From Brassica napus (taxonomy: Eukaryota > Streptophyta > Magnoliopsida > Brassicales > Brassicaceae), in contig NC_063450.1 in NCBI RefSeq assembly GCF_020379485.1, positions 51,173,374 to 51,237,373 on the forward strand: a stretch of DNA of 64,000 nucleotides, in the 5' to 3' direction. The position numbers and the translations under genes were made by a program. The notes beneath the pieces are model-generated. The model was not told where the DNA came from and made no database searches. It was given only the letters and a program-made list of their open reading frames with translations. This document shows positions 50,034-60,627 of this stretch, in pieces (the stretch's first letter is position 1; every line of letters begins with the position of its first letter).

Positions 50034-53000
50034 ATCTGGTTTATATGAATCGTGCAGGTAGAAAATTTCGTTTTGGAAGTATATTAAACCACCGGGTGGT
50101 AATCGTGATGTCAGGACTAGGAATGGTTAGTTCATTGATTATATCAACTCTTTATCCCGTGTATATCAAAGAACTCTAGTCTTTTTATTAATATAAAGTT
50201 TGATTAAATAATATATACATATATAAACAGGTAAATGCAGCAGTTTCAACACAATTACTAGTGAACCTGTTTAGGCTGAGAGGAGTGTTGCACTATGGAA
50301 TCGCTGGGAACGCAGATGTTAATCTTCAGATTGGTGACGTCACTATTCCTAGATATTGGGCCCATTCTGGTCTCTGGAATTGGCAGGTAGGGTTTTTCTA
50401 ACCCGAAAACAAAAACATAGACTACTTTTCACTCAATAATTTCATTAAACTTTACTATGATTAACCTCAGTCTCTTAACTGAAATTCTTAGCTTTGACTA
50501 AGAGACGGTTTTTACCTTTTTTTTAGATTTTAACTAAGAAAAGTTAAGAACCATCTCTTAAATAAGAGATATTAGAGCATGATTAACTTGAGGTTCTTAG
50601 GATGAGGTTCTAAGCGGAAGTTAAAAAACTGTTTCTTAATTTTTAACTAAAAAAGCTAAGAACCGGTTCTTAAATAAGGACTTTAAGAACCGGTTCTTAG
50701 CCTTTTTAGTTAAAAGTTAAGAAACAGTTTCTTAACTTCCGCTAAGAACCCCACTCTAAGAACCCCGAGTTAATCATGGTCTTAGAGCATGATTAACGGG
50801 GGTTTTTAGCGGAATATAAGAATCTGTCTATTAACTTTTAACTAAAAAGCTAAGAACATTCTTAATTTTTTTAAGTTAAAAGTTAAGAGACGGGTTCTTA
50901 TATTCCGCTAAGAACTTCACCCTAAAAACCCCGTTAATCATGCTCTTACCGATACTATGACAAAAAAAAAAGACTTATTATCGATACCAACCAATAATAA
51001 ATGAATTTGAAAAAGAAATATACTAAATAAAAGTCATTAATATGTCAGCAGTTACGTTTTCTGTATATCGTAATTATCATCCATCCAAATAAATTAGTGA
51101 TGACATACTAAGCAAATATAGAAAACTCTTCTAAATTAATCAGAACTAGATTTTAATCCGCACGTCCGTGCAGATAATTTTTCATTTTATAAATATATTT
51201 GATATTATTACAAATGTTTTAAATATATAAATTTCATTTTATTATTATATATTGTGTAACTCATAATTTATTTTTATATTTCTTATTCGACATTATTAAC
51301 ATATAGTGATTTGTTTCATACATTTTACTTTGTTATTTACTAATATACTTTCGAGTTAGGTCCAATAAAATAACAATATAAAATAATCAAATAGATTATC
51401 TCCTTTAAAATACGTTTTTTTCTTTAATTTATACATTTTTCTATAATACATTTTAAAAATTTATTTATTTATATTATAGAAAAGAAATATGTTTAAGATA
51501 ATTTATATTTACATGTTGTGTTTAAAAATGTACTTTAACATATATTATTTTAGTATTTAGCGGGATTTATAAGGAAAAACACTATTTTGTTTAAATAATA
51601 TAGCCCTATTATTTTAGTAGATTTTATATATAGTAGCATATAACACATTATTTTAGTAAATTTTATTGATATATGATATTTTGGATGTTATGATATTGAG
51701 TTTTCTTTTTATATTTAATTAAGATTTCAAAATATTAGATTGTTTTAATTTTACAACATATATAGTTTTTTTTTCTTGGTGCATTTCAAAAAGTTATTCT
51801 TTATTATCTATGATTTTATCTTTTGTAAAATTTGAAATATATCATTTTGTGTTTGAATATTTATTTTCAAAATTTTATATTTTGTCAAATTTTTTTTAAA
51901 AAATTACACAACTATTTTTCAGTTTTGAAGATTACATGAATTTTGAATTTGTTTTTGTTACTACGTTACTACACTATCTTCTAAAAAAATATTTGAATTT
52001 TGGTAATATTTTCTATTTTTTTCTCAACATATTTCTTTATAATTAAAATAAAAAAATATAATTAAAATTTGATTTGTCATTAATATTTTAAATGAATTAC
52101 TAAAATTTAATAGTTTTCTAATAACATATTTTTTAAATAGTATATGAACTAAAGGTTATTATATACTATTATATTTTTATATAAACATTTTAAACAATAT
52201 ATTGTTGAGAGTTTCAAAATAAATAAAAAGATAATATATAGTTGTAGATATTAAATTTTAACATATTTTAATTTATTTATTTTTGTATAAAAATCTTATA
52301 TAGTTTACAAATTTTAACCCACTTTAATGATGAGTGATAAATTATTTAGATGATTTTTTAAATTGTTTTTGTTAATTTACCTATTTAATAGAATTTTGTC
52401 ATATTTAATTCATATAGCACTTCTATTTTTATATAACACAGAATATAATTATAGAATTTATAAAGAATAGTATATAATTTTTATTTTCTTGTTTTATAAT
52501 AAAAGTTTAGTTAACATTTATTTATAACAATATTATATTACTAATTACAAAATTAATTAATATGTTATTGTATAAAAATATTTAAAAATTTTAGTAAGAT
52601 TTTGTTAGATTCTTTCTCAACATATTTTGTTATAATTAAAAAAAAAATCAAATTTATAGTTGGTTTATTATTAATGTAAATAATCAAATATGTTATATTA
52701 CCTAATTCTTTAAGTGGTTCTACTATGACTTGTTAATAGTAGATAAAATAGGACCCTAAATTAATAGATTAGATATAAGAATTTGAAATGATTAAAAATA
52801 CATGTAATTTCTAACTTATTCTGTATTTCAAAAAAAGAAATTTTGCAAAAGTTATATTCTTAAGTTTGACACTTATGAAATTATGTGATTGAAGTTTATT
52901 TAACGACATAGTGTGTTCATAATGGCAGGTATGACAAAAGATTCAATCAAGTTAGAGCAAATTAACATATTGCACGAAAATAAGGTGTAAAAAGAGTTCG

Positions 53001-55882
53001 TATCTAATCTATCTACTTAAGAAAAGAGGAACCAAACACATACATATTCTCTGTGTGATGATATTATGTCGATGAGAAACTTATAAATCAACTTAGAGCA
53101 AGTATCATCTTTAGTAAAAAAGGTCCAAATCAAAGTTATTGTATTGCTAATATAATTTTATATATACAGTCGGTCTACATTAACAGATTACATAGAACAT
53201 AATTCGTTTGTTATACTTATAATAGAGTACATCCAGAATTAAATTAAATCGTGTTAATATATTGGTTTACTTTTAATAGATTTTAATGTTGGTTTAATGG
53301 AAGTTGTCCGGTTCCATTTGTAATAGCAGTGTGTTATATAATAATTAGATTATAACAATCTTGAAATGGTCCATAAATTAAACAGCTTTCTAACAAACTT
53401 AAAACAGTCCAAAACTTAAATGACAACATTAATGGTAGATAAATTTAAGACTCTATTTTAATAGAGTAGATGTTTTTTTTTTGTTTCTAGCGTATTATAA
53501 TATTAAACTTAATTGTACTAATAATCTTGACAGTTTGAAACTCATATATCATATATTCAAATATGGTTATTAGAATCCATGCATAGTTTACGACCTATAT
53601 ATATATCGTAGGGAAGACTCGTACCTCTATTGGACCAGGTTTCAGTATATACACTTGTGCCCTGTAATTTAAACGTTCAAACTTGGGGTAGTAGCTTTTG
53701 GGTTCTGTTCATTAATATCATTTGCACATGTTCAAAATCTACTATTATATATCAATAACAATTATGTGCTGGTGGTTAAACTAACTGGTTATTTTCTGTA
53801 ACGATTCAAACTTTTTAGATCTAAATATACATATTTCCATATGTTCAAAAAATTCTTACAAGAAAAATTTGCTGGTGGTATAACATGCATATATCATTAT
53901 ATACTTACTCTACCTTTGGATACAGAGGTATGGAGCTGGAATAGACAACGAACTAGCTTTGGAAGGAGGCGGAGACTATACTCGGGAAATTGGTTATCTA
54001 GAGTTTGCCAAGTACACTAACGGAAGTGACAACTTGCTCAACAGAATTTGGTACCAGCCGGAAGAAATCTTTCCGGTCACAGGAACTCCAGAAGTCCGGG
54101 AACATGCCTTCTGGGTTCCCGTTGACGAGTACTTCTTGGATATTGCAAGCAAACTCGAGGTATGACTTAACTCACATATTTAGATTCGTTTAGTTGACAA
54201 TATTTATAATTTATTTTTAGCCAAGTTACATACAGTATATATCGGCAAATATTTACAACACGTTGTAGTCCATTAAGTGTTTCCTATAGATGGATAGATT
54301 ATATCAATATGTACACTATAACTATTTACTAATCCAACTTTATAATTCGGAAAATAAGAAAATACCAGATGTGTCCATACGTACATAAGTTCGAAAATGT
54401 ACATATATAGATAAATACTATATAAAACTTTTGCTTTGTTTTTTACCTTTTAAGTTTTTTTCTAATGAAAGTATTCAGTTTGCCCAAAAAAAAAAAGATT
54501 TGTCATTATTATTATTTCTTTAGGTCAGAGATCTGTTATATTTGTATCAGTATAAATCTGACCAGAAGTTCAATTATTAGATCATGTACAATACTTTCAA
54601 CACTCGCTTCTCTTTCAACACCCTCATTTTCTCATTTTAACACTTCACGTAATCTTCTTTTTTTGTCTACCTCAATTATTCAACACCCACTTCATTCTAA
54701 ACCTCCAGAATGGTTTGTTTTAAAAAATTAAACACTCTATCCCACAACTTTTAATTTATATTATTTGTTTTTCTTACAATATAATAATTACATATTAATA
54801 ATTAACTTAAAAACTAAAATAACATAAATTTTAATAATATTTATTTTCAATTATTATACTTAGCTTATTTTTTAAATAATACAAAAATAAGTATTAATAA
54901 AACAATTAAAATTAAGAATATATTCATTTTTAAGTTAGATTTTTACCTAATTTTATTTTTAAAAATACGAAAATTAATATTTTTAAAACAACTAAAATTA
55001 AGAAACTTTAAATACACATGATACAAACACACGATATTAAGAGTAAAAAAAAATATTATTAGGATCCATTTTAACAAAAAAGAAAGGTTTAAAACATTTA
55101 AACAGTTGCTTATAGTAAAAATGATGTTTCTTTTTCTGTATCTGAGAGTAGTTTCTATTTATAGATTAAAAAAAATCTTGAATTTTGATATAATTTTCAT
55201 ATTTTCAAATAAAAAATTATTATATAGTAAATGTATTCGAATTATTGGATTGAGATAAAAAAACAAAAGCAATATGCCCAACCAACCACATCGCTACACG
55301 TGGCACGGTGGCCCACAAATTTTTTTCTTTCCGCTGTTGAAACTATACAAAGTTTGTTGATACCACGTCATTATACACAGGTTTACAACACCCTAGTTGT
55401 ATGGAATTAAACAGTTGAAAGAGGTTTTCAACACCCTCATTGCACATGATCTTACAATGAAATCATTGTCTTCTGTATACGTGGATTGATGATATACATT
55501 TCAAACAAAACAACAGAACACGAAGCTACCACAGTGCGTGAACACCACGTGCCTCCCTCGACCACCAAAGGTAACCATCGTTGACCATGGAGTGAGTGCA
55601 AGCGTCTTCGTCGACAACGCCGCTTACCGGACTTTCCTCCGCTCCAAATTCAACGCCACCGCGGTGGAAATGGAAAGCGCCGCCGTTGCTCTGATCTCTC
55701 ATCAGCAAAACATCCCTTTTATCGTCATCCGTGCCTTGTCCGATCTCGCTGGCGGCGGCTCCGAGATCTCTAACGAAGCCGACATTTTCGGCAGCCTCGC
55801 TGCGGTAAACTCTGTGGATGTTCTTGTGAAGTTCGTTGGTTTGTTGCCTCAATACCGCGGAAGCAAGGTTCAGTCAGAATAA
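49636..55882 (+). CDS. phosphorylase superfamily gene 2 (tandem paralogue), 5 exons, 349 aa
   Basis: Exons: 49636-49861, 50058-50125, 50231-50386, 53926-54159 and 55517-55882 (1,050 nt). The first four exon lengths match gene 1 exactly, and the last is 3 nt longer. Signal peptide MGHFLIGLLVVALSIGNVIEE. Same landmarks as gene 1 (GIAGNADVNLQIGDVTI, FPVTGTPEVREH, NATAVEMESAAVA, RALSDLAGG). All splice sites are GT-AG. Introns are greatly enlarged: intron 3 is 3.5 kb (two MITEs and a Helitron) and intron 4 is 1.36 kb (a Harbinger element), against 0.7 and 0.46 kb in gene 1. The start was set at MGHF by homology, since the in-frame upstream codons lack an ATG. The coding sequence looks intact, but a 2.4-kb Helitron separates it from the old promoter. 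Confidence 0.88.
49967..50031. repeat. (TA)n microsatellite in intron 1 of gene 2
   Basis: About 32 uninterrupted TA units; absent from intron 1 of gene 1. Confidence 0.95.
50575..50781. mobile_element. Tourist-like fold-back MITE, copy 1, 207 bp
   Basis: Ends GAGCATGATTAAC and (inverted) GACCATGATTAAC; TTA at 50572-50574 and 50782-50784. The entire element is one long inverted repeat that would form a near-complete hairpin. Confidence 0.85.
50785..50945. mobile_element. Tourist-like fold-back MITE, copy 2, 161 bp
   Basis: Perfect ends GAGCATGATTAAC/GAGCATGATTAAC. TTA at 50782-50784 (shared with copy 1) and 50946-50948. The arms carry GGGGTTTTTAG.. and its complement, forming a near-complete hairpin. 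Confidence 0.88.
51146..52773 (-). mobile_element. Helitron-like element in intron 3 of gene 2, 1,628 bp
   Basis: Minus strand: starts TCTAATCTATTAATTTAGGG and ends with the hairpin (gcacggacgtgc) and ATTAAAATCTAG|T; flanks A (51145) and T (52774). Very AT-rich and non-coding. Another start-like sequence (TCTACTCTATTAAAATAGAG, minus strand, at 53470) suggests a further truncated Helitron just downstream. Confidence 0.72.
54580..55451. mobile_element. PIF/Harbinger non-autonomous element in intron 4 of gene 2, 872 bp
   Basis: Ends GATCATGTACAATA and (inverted) GATCATGTGCAATG (12 of 14 match), with TTA at 54577-54579 and 55452-55454. Subterminal parts repeat caacaccctcat/ttcaacac motifs. No transposase frame. 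Confidence 0.82.
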
Positions 55883-57235
55883 TAAGTGTTGTCGTGTTGA
55901 TGTGTATTTTTAACTACGAGCATGTAACGTTAAATAAGATGTATCTGCCTTGAACTTTTCTATTTCATGAATAAGAGATGTGTTGTGTTCACATATGACC
56001 GGATCTGAAATTTTAAAATCCATAAACATTTACTAAAAACTTTATTAACTTCTTAAAAATAATTTATAATCTATTTATGTATATAATTTTGAAAAACATT
56101 TGGAGACCAAATGTGGCCATGTATGTTATTTGGCTCAAAACAACTATAAACTTGTTTTATTTATATAGGGGTTTTAGGATTTTGATTTGTATCAGTGGTT
56201 TTATGTTGTAGTTGGTGACGAGAACCAAGTTACTCTCCTGTCGAGATTTGGATTTGACCCGATGAATGATAATTAATAATGGTATTAGGTAAGTTACAAA
56301 AAAAAAAAAATGGTATTAGGTAGGTGGAACACTTGACTCTTGCATTTTAATTTTTATGTAGTTAATCATCAATCACTCCTCAACCTTTGTTGTGTAGCTC
56401 GGGGAAAAGCATTTTAAGACTAACTAGTCCCATCATTATTGTTTGCTAGTGTTACAGAATCTTTAGAGCATTCTAGAAACCTACCACGCTTACATTACAA
56501 TTTGTCTTTGAATACGCTTTATAAAATGTTTGAAAACATTCATAAAAGCTTATGAAATATTGTATCCTAAATTTAGAAAGCATTAAAAAAAAAATCGAAA
56601 ACGGAACATATATAATGCATGGTACATTAGGGTATGTGATATTTCTATCACGGCCAGACAACTTTTAACTATACAAAACCATGTAGCCTCTCTTCTATTA
56701 TATTTTTTGTTTTTATGAAACAATAGTCTGATTGTTTTATTACAATAACTAAATAAATAGATTTCAAGCTAATTAAGAATGCTACTGTTGGTGGTCAAAT
56801 CATGTTAACCAAAATTCACTTTGTTTTCAGGATAATTTTACCATGTTAATAGGCGTAAGCGTATGCATTTGCAAAAATACAATGAACGTATAAGCAGAAG
56901 AATGTCGAATACAATGAACATATGATGATAATATGACTCAAATCTTAACAACCAAAAAGAAGAAAACATATGTAAAAATAACACGAGCCAATATATGCTT
57001 CAGTTCATATACTAGCTAACTTGGTTCTTCCCCGAATTTGGGCTACTTGTTTGAAAATAAACAGGCTGTCATTGGTCTTATATGGGCTTACATTGGGCTT
57101 TAAAATTATTATTAAATTATTACTAATGATCTTCGCAGTTTCAAAATTTGAAATTTTGATTTTAGCCACTACCCAATCGTCGTCTCGCTCACTCTCTCAT
57201 TTCCTCTCTGAGATTCCGTCAATTCTCATTCGATT
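55883..57235. other. gene 2 3' flank and intergenic spacer
   Basis: The gene 2 3' UTR extends to about 56000 (aagatgtatctgcc shared with gene 1). The remainder is AT-rich with no gene. Arabidopsis ROP9 and CDKF;1 orthologues are not present. Confidence 0.45.
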
Positions 57236-57345
57236 CCCTCTCAGAAACTCTCTCCCGATCGAGGAGATGTACCAGAAGAAGTCTCAGCTCGAGCACATCC
57301 TCCTCCGTCTCGGGACTCTACAAGATCTTCGACGAGATCCTGGCT
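57236..57345 (+). pseudogene. DNA topoisomerase II N-terminal gene fragment
   Basis: The plus strand reads P-I-E-E-M-Y-Q-K-K-S-Q-L-E-H-I-L-L-R, which matches the start of the type IIA ATPase domain. About 30 residues of the family are then missing, and in a shifted frame GLYKIFDEIL follows. A CT-rich leader-like tract precedes it (57180-57235), and an A14 run lies 45 bp beyond (57390-57403). Internally deleted and frameshifted, so non-functional. Confidence 0.7.
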
Positions 57346-58433
57346 TGGAAGTATGAGCATGATGGAGAAGCGATTGAACTTGCATTTAGTAAAAAAAAAA
57401 AAAACGAAAATTGAATCCCGAAAAAACTGGCTTTCCCATTTTAAAGATGTTCTCTGTGTTAAGGAATAGATTTGATACAAATAGTTATTACTCAATATTC
57501 TCTTCCTCTGTACATATAGAAACTTCCCTAACTACCTCGCTCTAGTTCCTTGCTCACACATTGTAGCACTCATCTTGATCAGAGGCAACAGAAAATTAGC
57601 TTCAGTGATTTCCTAAACAAAGAACTCATCGTGTTGTGTTGTCTCTCTGCCTCTCTGGTAATGGAAGACGGTTAACATTTACAACTGGAAAGTTGGTGTG
57701 AGCCTTTAGCTAGCTCAAGAGCTAGTTTTCTTGTTGCTCAAGCTAACCTTAACCCTATTTTTCATCTCAAGTTACAATGAGAAAAAAAAAATCTTATATT
57801 TACTCAAGTTTGCTTATTTGATTCTATGTTTCTTCATCGTTTATACATTTGATCTTGTATTATCCGTTTTATCAAATTTGTAATATTCATATCAACATGT
57901 GTAATAACCTCCTCTCATCATGGTCAAAGTTGATCCTTGAATGAGAGATAATGACTAATGAGGTCAAAGTTGATTGTTGAATGAGACATAATGACTAATG
58001 AGGCCATGAGTTTTTTTGGTTATTCAATTAACCAAATTACAGGATCAAATACTCAGTTCCGGATGTAGTCAACTAGTCATTGAACTACCATTTGAATTAT
58101 CTATCATACTATTGCAATCCTAAATATCTTTTTGACATGATTGCAAATTGCTGCCATTGACCCTCAAAATGTCATAGAACTAATCATAATTGTGACTCTG
58201 AGTCAAAGAAGGAATGACCATAGCTTTGACTTGACTCTATGAATTAGTCAGTAGTACTAATATGTTAAATAATTAACTTAAGGGGTTGTTTTAAAAAGGG
58301 GACTAAAGTTGAGAGACCTTGAAAGCAATGAGATAAAACAAAACAAAAGTTTCCAGCAATCAGCAATCTCTATCGTGCGCTCCCAATCCCCCTAGGGTTT
58401 TTTTTCCTCCTCCGCTCGACAATCGGAGAGAAA
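57346..58433. other. intergenic and RanBP2 zinc-finger gene promoter
   Basis: No gene seen. A pair of similar segments (ggtcaaagttgatc/ttgttgaatgagaca..atgactaatgag) lies at 57921-57960 and 57961-58003. The leader near 58388-58400 has a telo-box (cctagggttttt). Confidence 0.45.
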
Positions 58434-59865
58434 ATGGGTTCTAATGAAAGAGAGGATCATACGACGACGACGCGGCAGCATCACCCGCCTCACATTAGCA
58501 GTCTCGTCGTGCGTACGTCCGGAAGCAACGACGGAGAAGTTGACCGCCTCGCCGCCACCGGAGATGTCTCCCGTGACCGGCCTTCATTTTCTCGCTCGGA
58601 TCGTCATAAGGCTGACAATGGTTCGTATCTCTTCCATCGTTATTACAATCTCCAGAATGGTTAATAGTTACGAGAATTGCTACTTAGGTCTTGTAGAAAC
58701 AATGTTTAGTCTGATTTGGTTCGTGTCGGATTCTGTTGAAATTCATGAATATATCGTGTTTGGGCAAAGTCATGGTTTGTTGCTGTTCTGTCTTGTGGCT
58801 AGTGTAATAAGAATCTCATTTGCTACAGAGGCTGTATTGATTATGTAGCTAATAGTTCAGTTACATTCATATCAACATTCCACTTTTCTCTTGTTTGGTG
58901 AAAGAGTCTTTTTTTTTTGTTTGTGTAGGACATAGAACTCGTCCAAGTTCCACCTCACCACCCCGTCGTCCATACGAAGATCACCGACACGTCTCTGATC
59001 TAAACCATTCAGGTGCGGCGCCGCCTCGTGGGCGTGAGTTCAGCGGCAGGAGGGAATCTTCTGGGAGATACAGAGACTATTCACCACCACGCCATGTTAG
59101 AGGTGGAGCTGGTGGTCGTCGTTTTGATGGGCCTGAACCTGCTCACAAGGTGCAACCAAGAGATGGGGATTGGTACTGTCTAGATCCATTGTAAGTTTAT
59201 CATTGGCTCAGTTTGCTCTATATGTGACCTCTGCAGAACTTTCTAGATTTCATTTGCATGTATTGTTTTTTTTGTTTTGTTATGGATGCAGATGCAGAAA
59301 CTTGAACTTTGCGAGGCGAGAAGTGTGTTACAAGTGCAAGAGGCATCGCTATGCACGTCCCAATAGTCCGCCACCGCCTCCCATGAATATTTCTCCAAGA
59401 AGAGACTTCAACGGCTACAGGTCTTCTCCTCCACGTGGCTACCCTAGAGACTACCCTCCACCAAGACTTGACCATCCCACATGGAGAGACAGAGACCGTG
59501 ACCGTCTGCGTTACTCAGATCTTGAGTACCCTCCTAACAGAAGAATAGTATCTGACTGGGTTCATCCTCAACCACTCCCAAAACCTCACTACGAGAGACG
59601 ACCACCTCTCGGTCCACCGCGTGGGGGAAGATGGGAACGACGACATTCAAGAGAGAGGAGCAGATCGCCGCCATTGAGAGACGGTCCACCACCACCACAT
59701 CCAATGAGAGGAGGAGGTCAACCATTGCATCCAATGAGGAGCAGATCGCCACCATTGAGAGACGGTCCACCACCACCACATCCAATGAGAGGAGGTCCAC
59801 CACCGCTCAGAGATTACCGCCGTGACAGTTGCTTCGATAGGCGTGGCGACAGAGACAGGATGTGA
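58434..59865 (+). CDS. RanBP2-type zinc-finger, Arg/Pro-rich RNA-binding-like protein, 3 exons, 340 aa
   Basis: Exons: 58434-58620, 58929-59190 and 59292-59865 (1,023 nt). The single RanBP2 finger spans the exon 2/3 junction: D-W-Y-C-x4-C-R-N-L-N-F-A-R-R-x2-C-x2-C-K (about residues 143-166), with the Trp, Asn and Arg of the RNA-binding type. The N-terminus is His/Thr- and Ser-rich; the C-terminal half is RS/RD- and Pro-rich and contains a direct repeat of SRSPPLRDGPPPPHPMRGG. Such proteins bind single-stranded GGU-type RNA and are linked to splicing (family knowledge). Expected nuclear. Homologous to At4g28990 (from memory), the neighbour of TCX5. All introns are GT-AG. Confidence 0.88.
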
Positions 59866-60627
59866 AACTCTTACTAATGCAAAACTTTGTATGTCTTGGG
59901 AGTCCAGTTAGACGGTTCAAAAATTTTCCCTGAAAAAATTCAATGTGACCTTGTATTACACCTTAGATTCTTTTGTTCCATTTTTAAACATTAGCAAAAC
60001 ATTTGTGCTCTTTGTGCAAAAAAAGAGAATCCTTTGGGGCGAAATAAAAAATACGCTTATTCTTAAAGGACCCCGTTCTTCTCAATTACTAAACAAAACG
60101 TGTGCACTGTAGACACGAGTGGTCTGTCTACGTGTCAGTTTATAATTGGTAGATATCAAATTACGCACACTTAAAAAGGGAACGGTGGAAAGACGGCGAA
60201 ACCTAAAGCCTTAAATGAATTCAAATCGTCGGATCACCATATCTAACGTTAACCGTACGATCAGACTCCCATGAGAATCTAACCGTCCAATAAAATCTCT
60301 AGAAAAATTGAAATTTCAAAATATGTTTAAGAGAAGAGGGAGGAGGGATGCTGTGGAAGACGAAGAAGAAGAAGAAGAAGAAGAACAAAACCCAAAGTAT
60401 TTAACTCCTCAATTCTCTTCTTTGTCATCGAGAGAGATCAAAACCCTATCGTTCTCTCTCGGATCAAATTCAAAAGTCCCAAGCTTTAACAGCCGCCGAA
60501 TCGGTTTCTGATTTCTATTTCCCTTTCCTAAAATAGAAATTCAACAAATCAGCTCAGAGATCACACTCAGAAAACCTAGATCCGTACCCCCCGCGAAAAA
60601 AACTCGAGATTCGCAGTTTTTTTTCAG
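59866..60627 (+). promoter_or_regulatory. TCX5 promoter and leader with possible uORF
   Basis: The first 150 bp are the zinc-finger gene 3' UTR. 60323-60511 contains a 62- to 67-codon open frame with a poly-Glu run, closed 116 bp before the TCX5 ATG; if transcribed it would be an upstream ORF. CT-rich and telo-box-like aaaccctatcg (60440) sequence suggests a 5' UTR. Confidence 0.4.

Noticed and set aside
53400..53471. Additional complete Helitron ending at 53470
   Set aside because: Only a 5'-like terminus was seen; no matching hairpin and CTAG end could be located.
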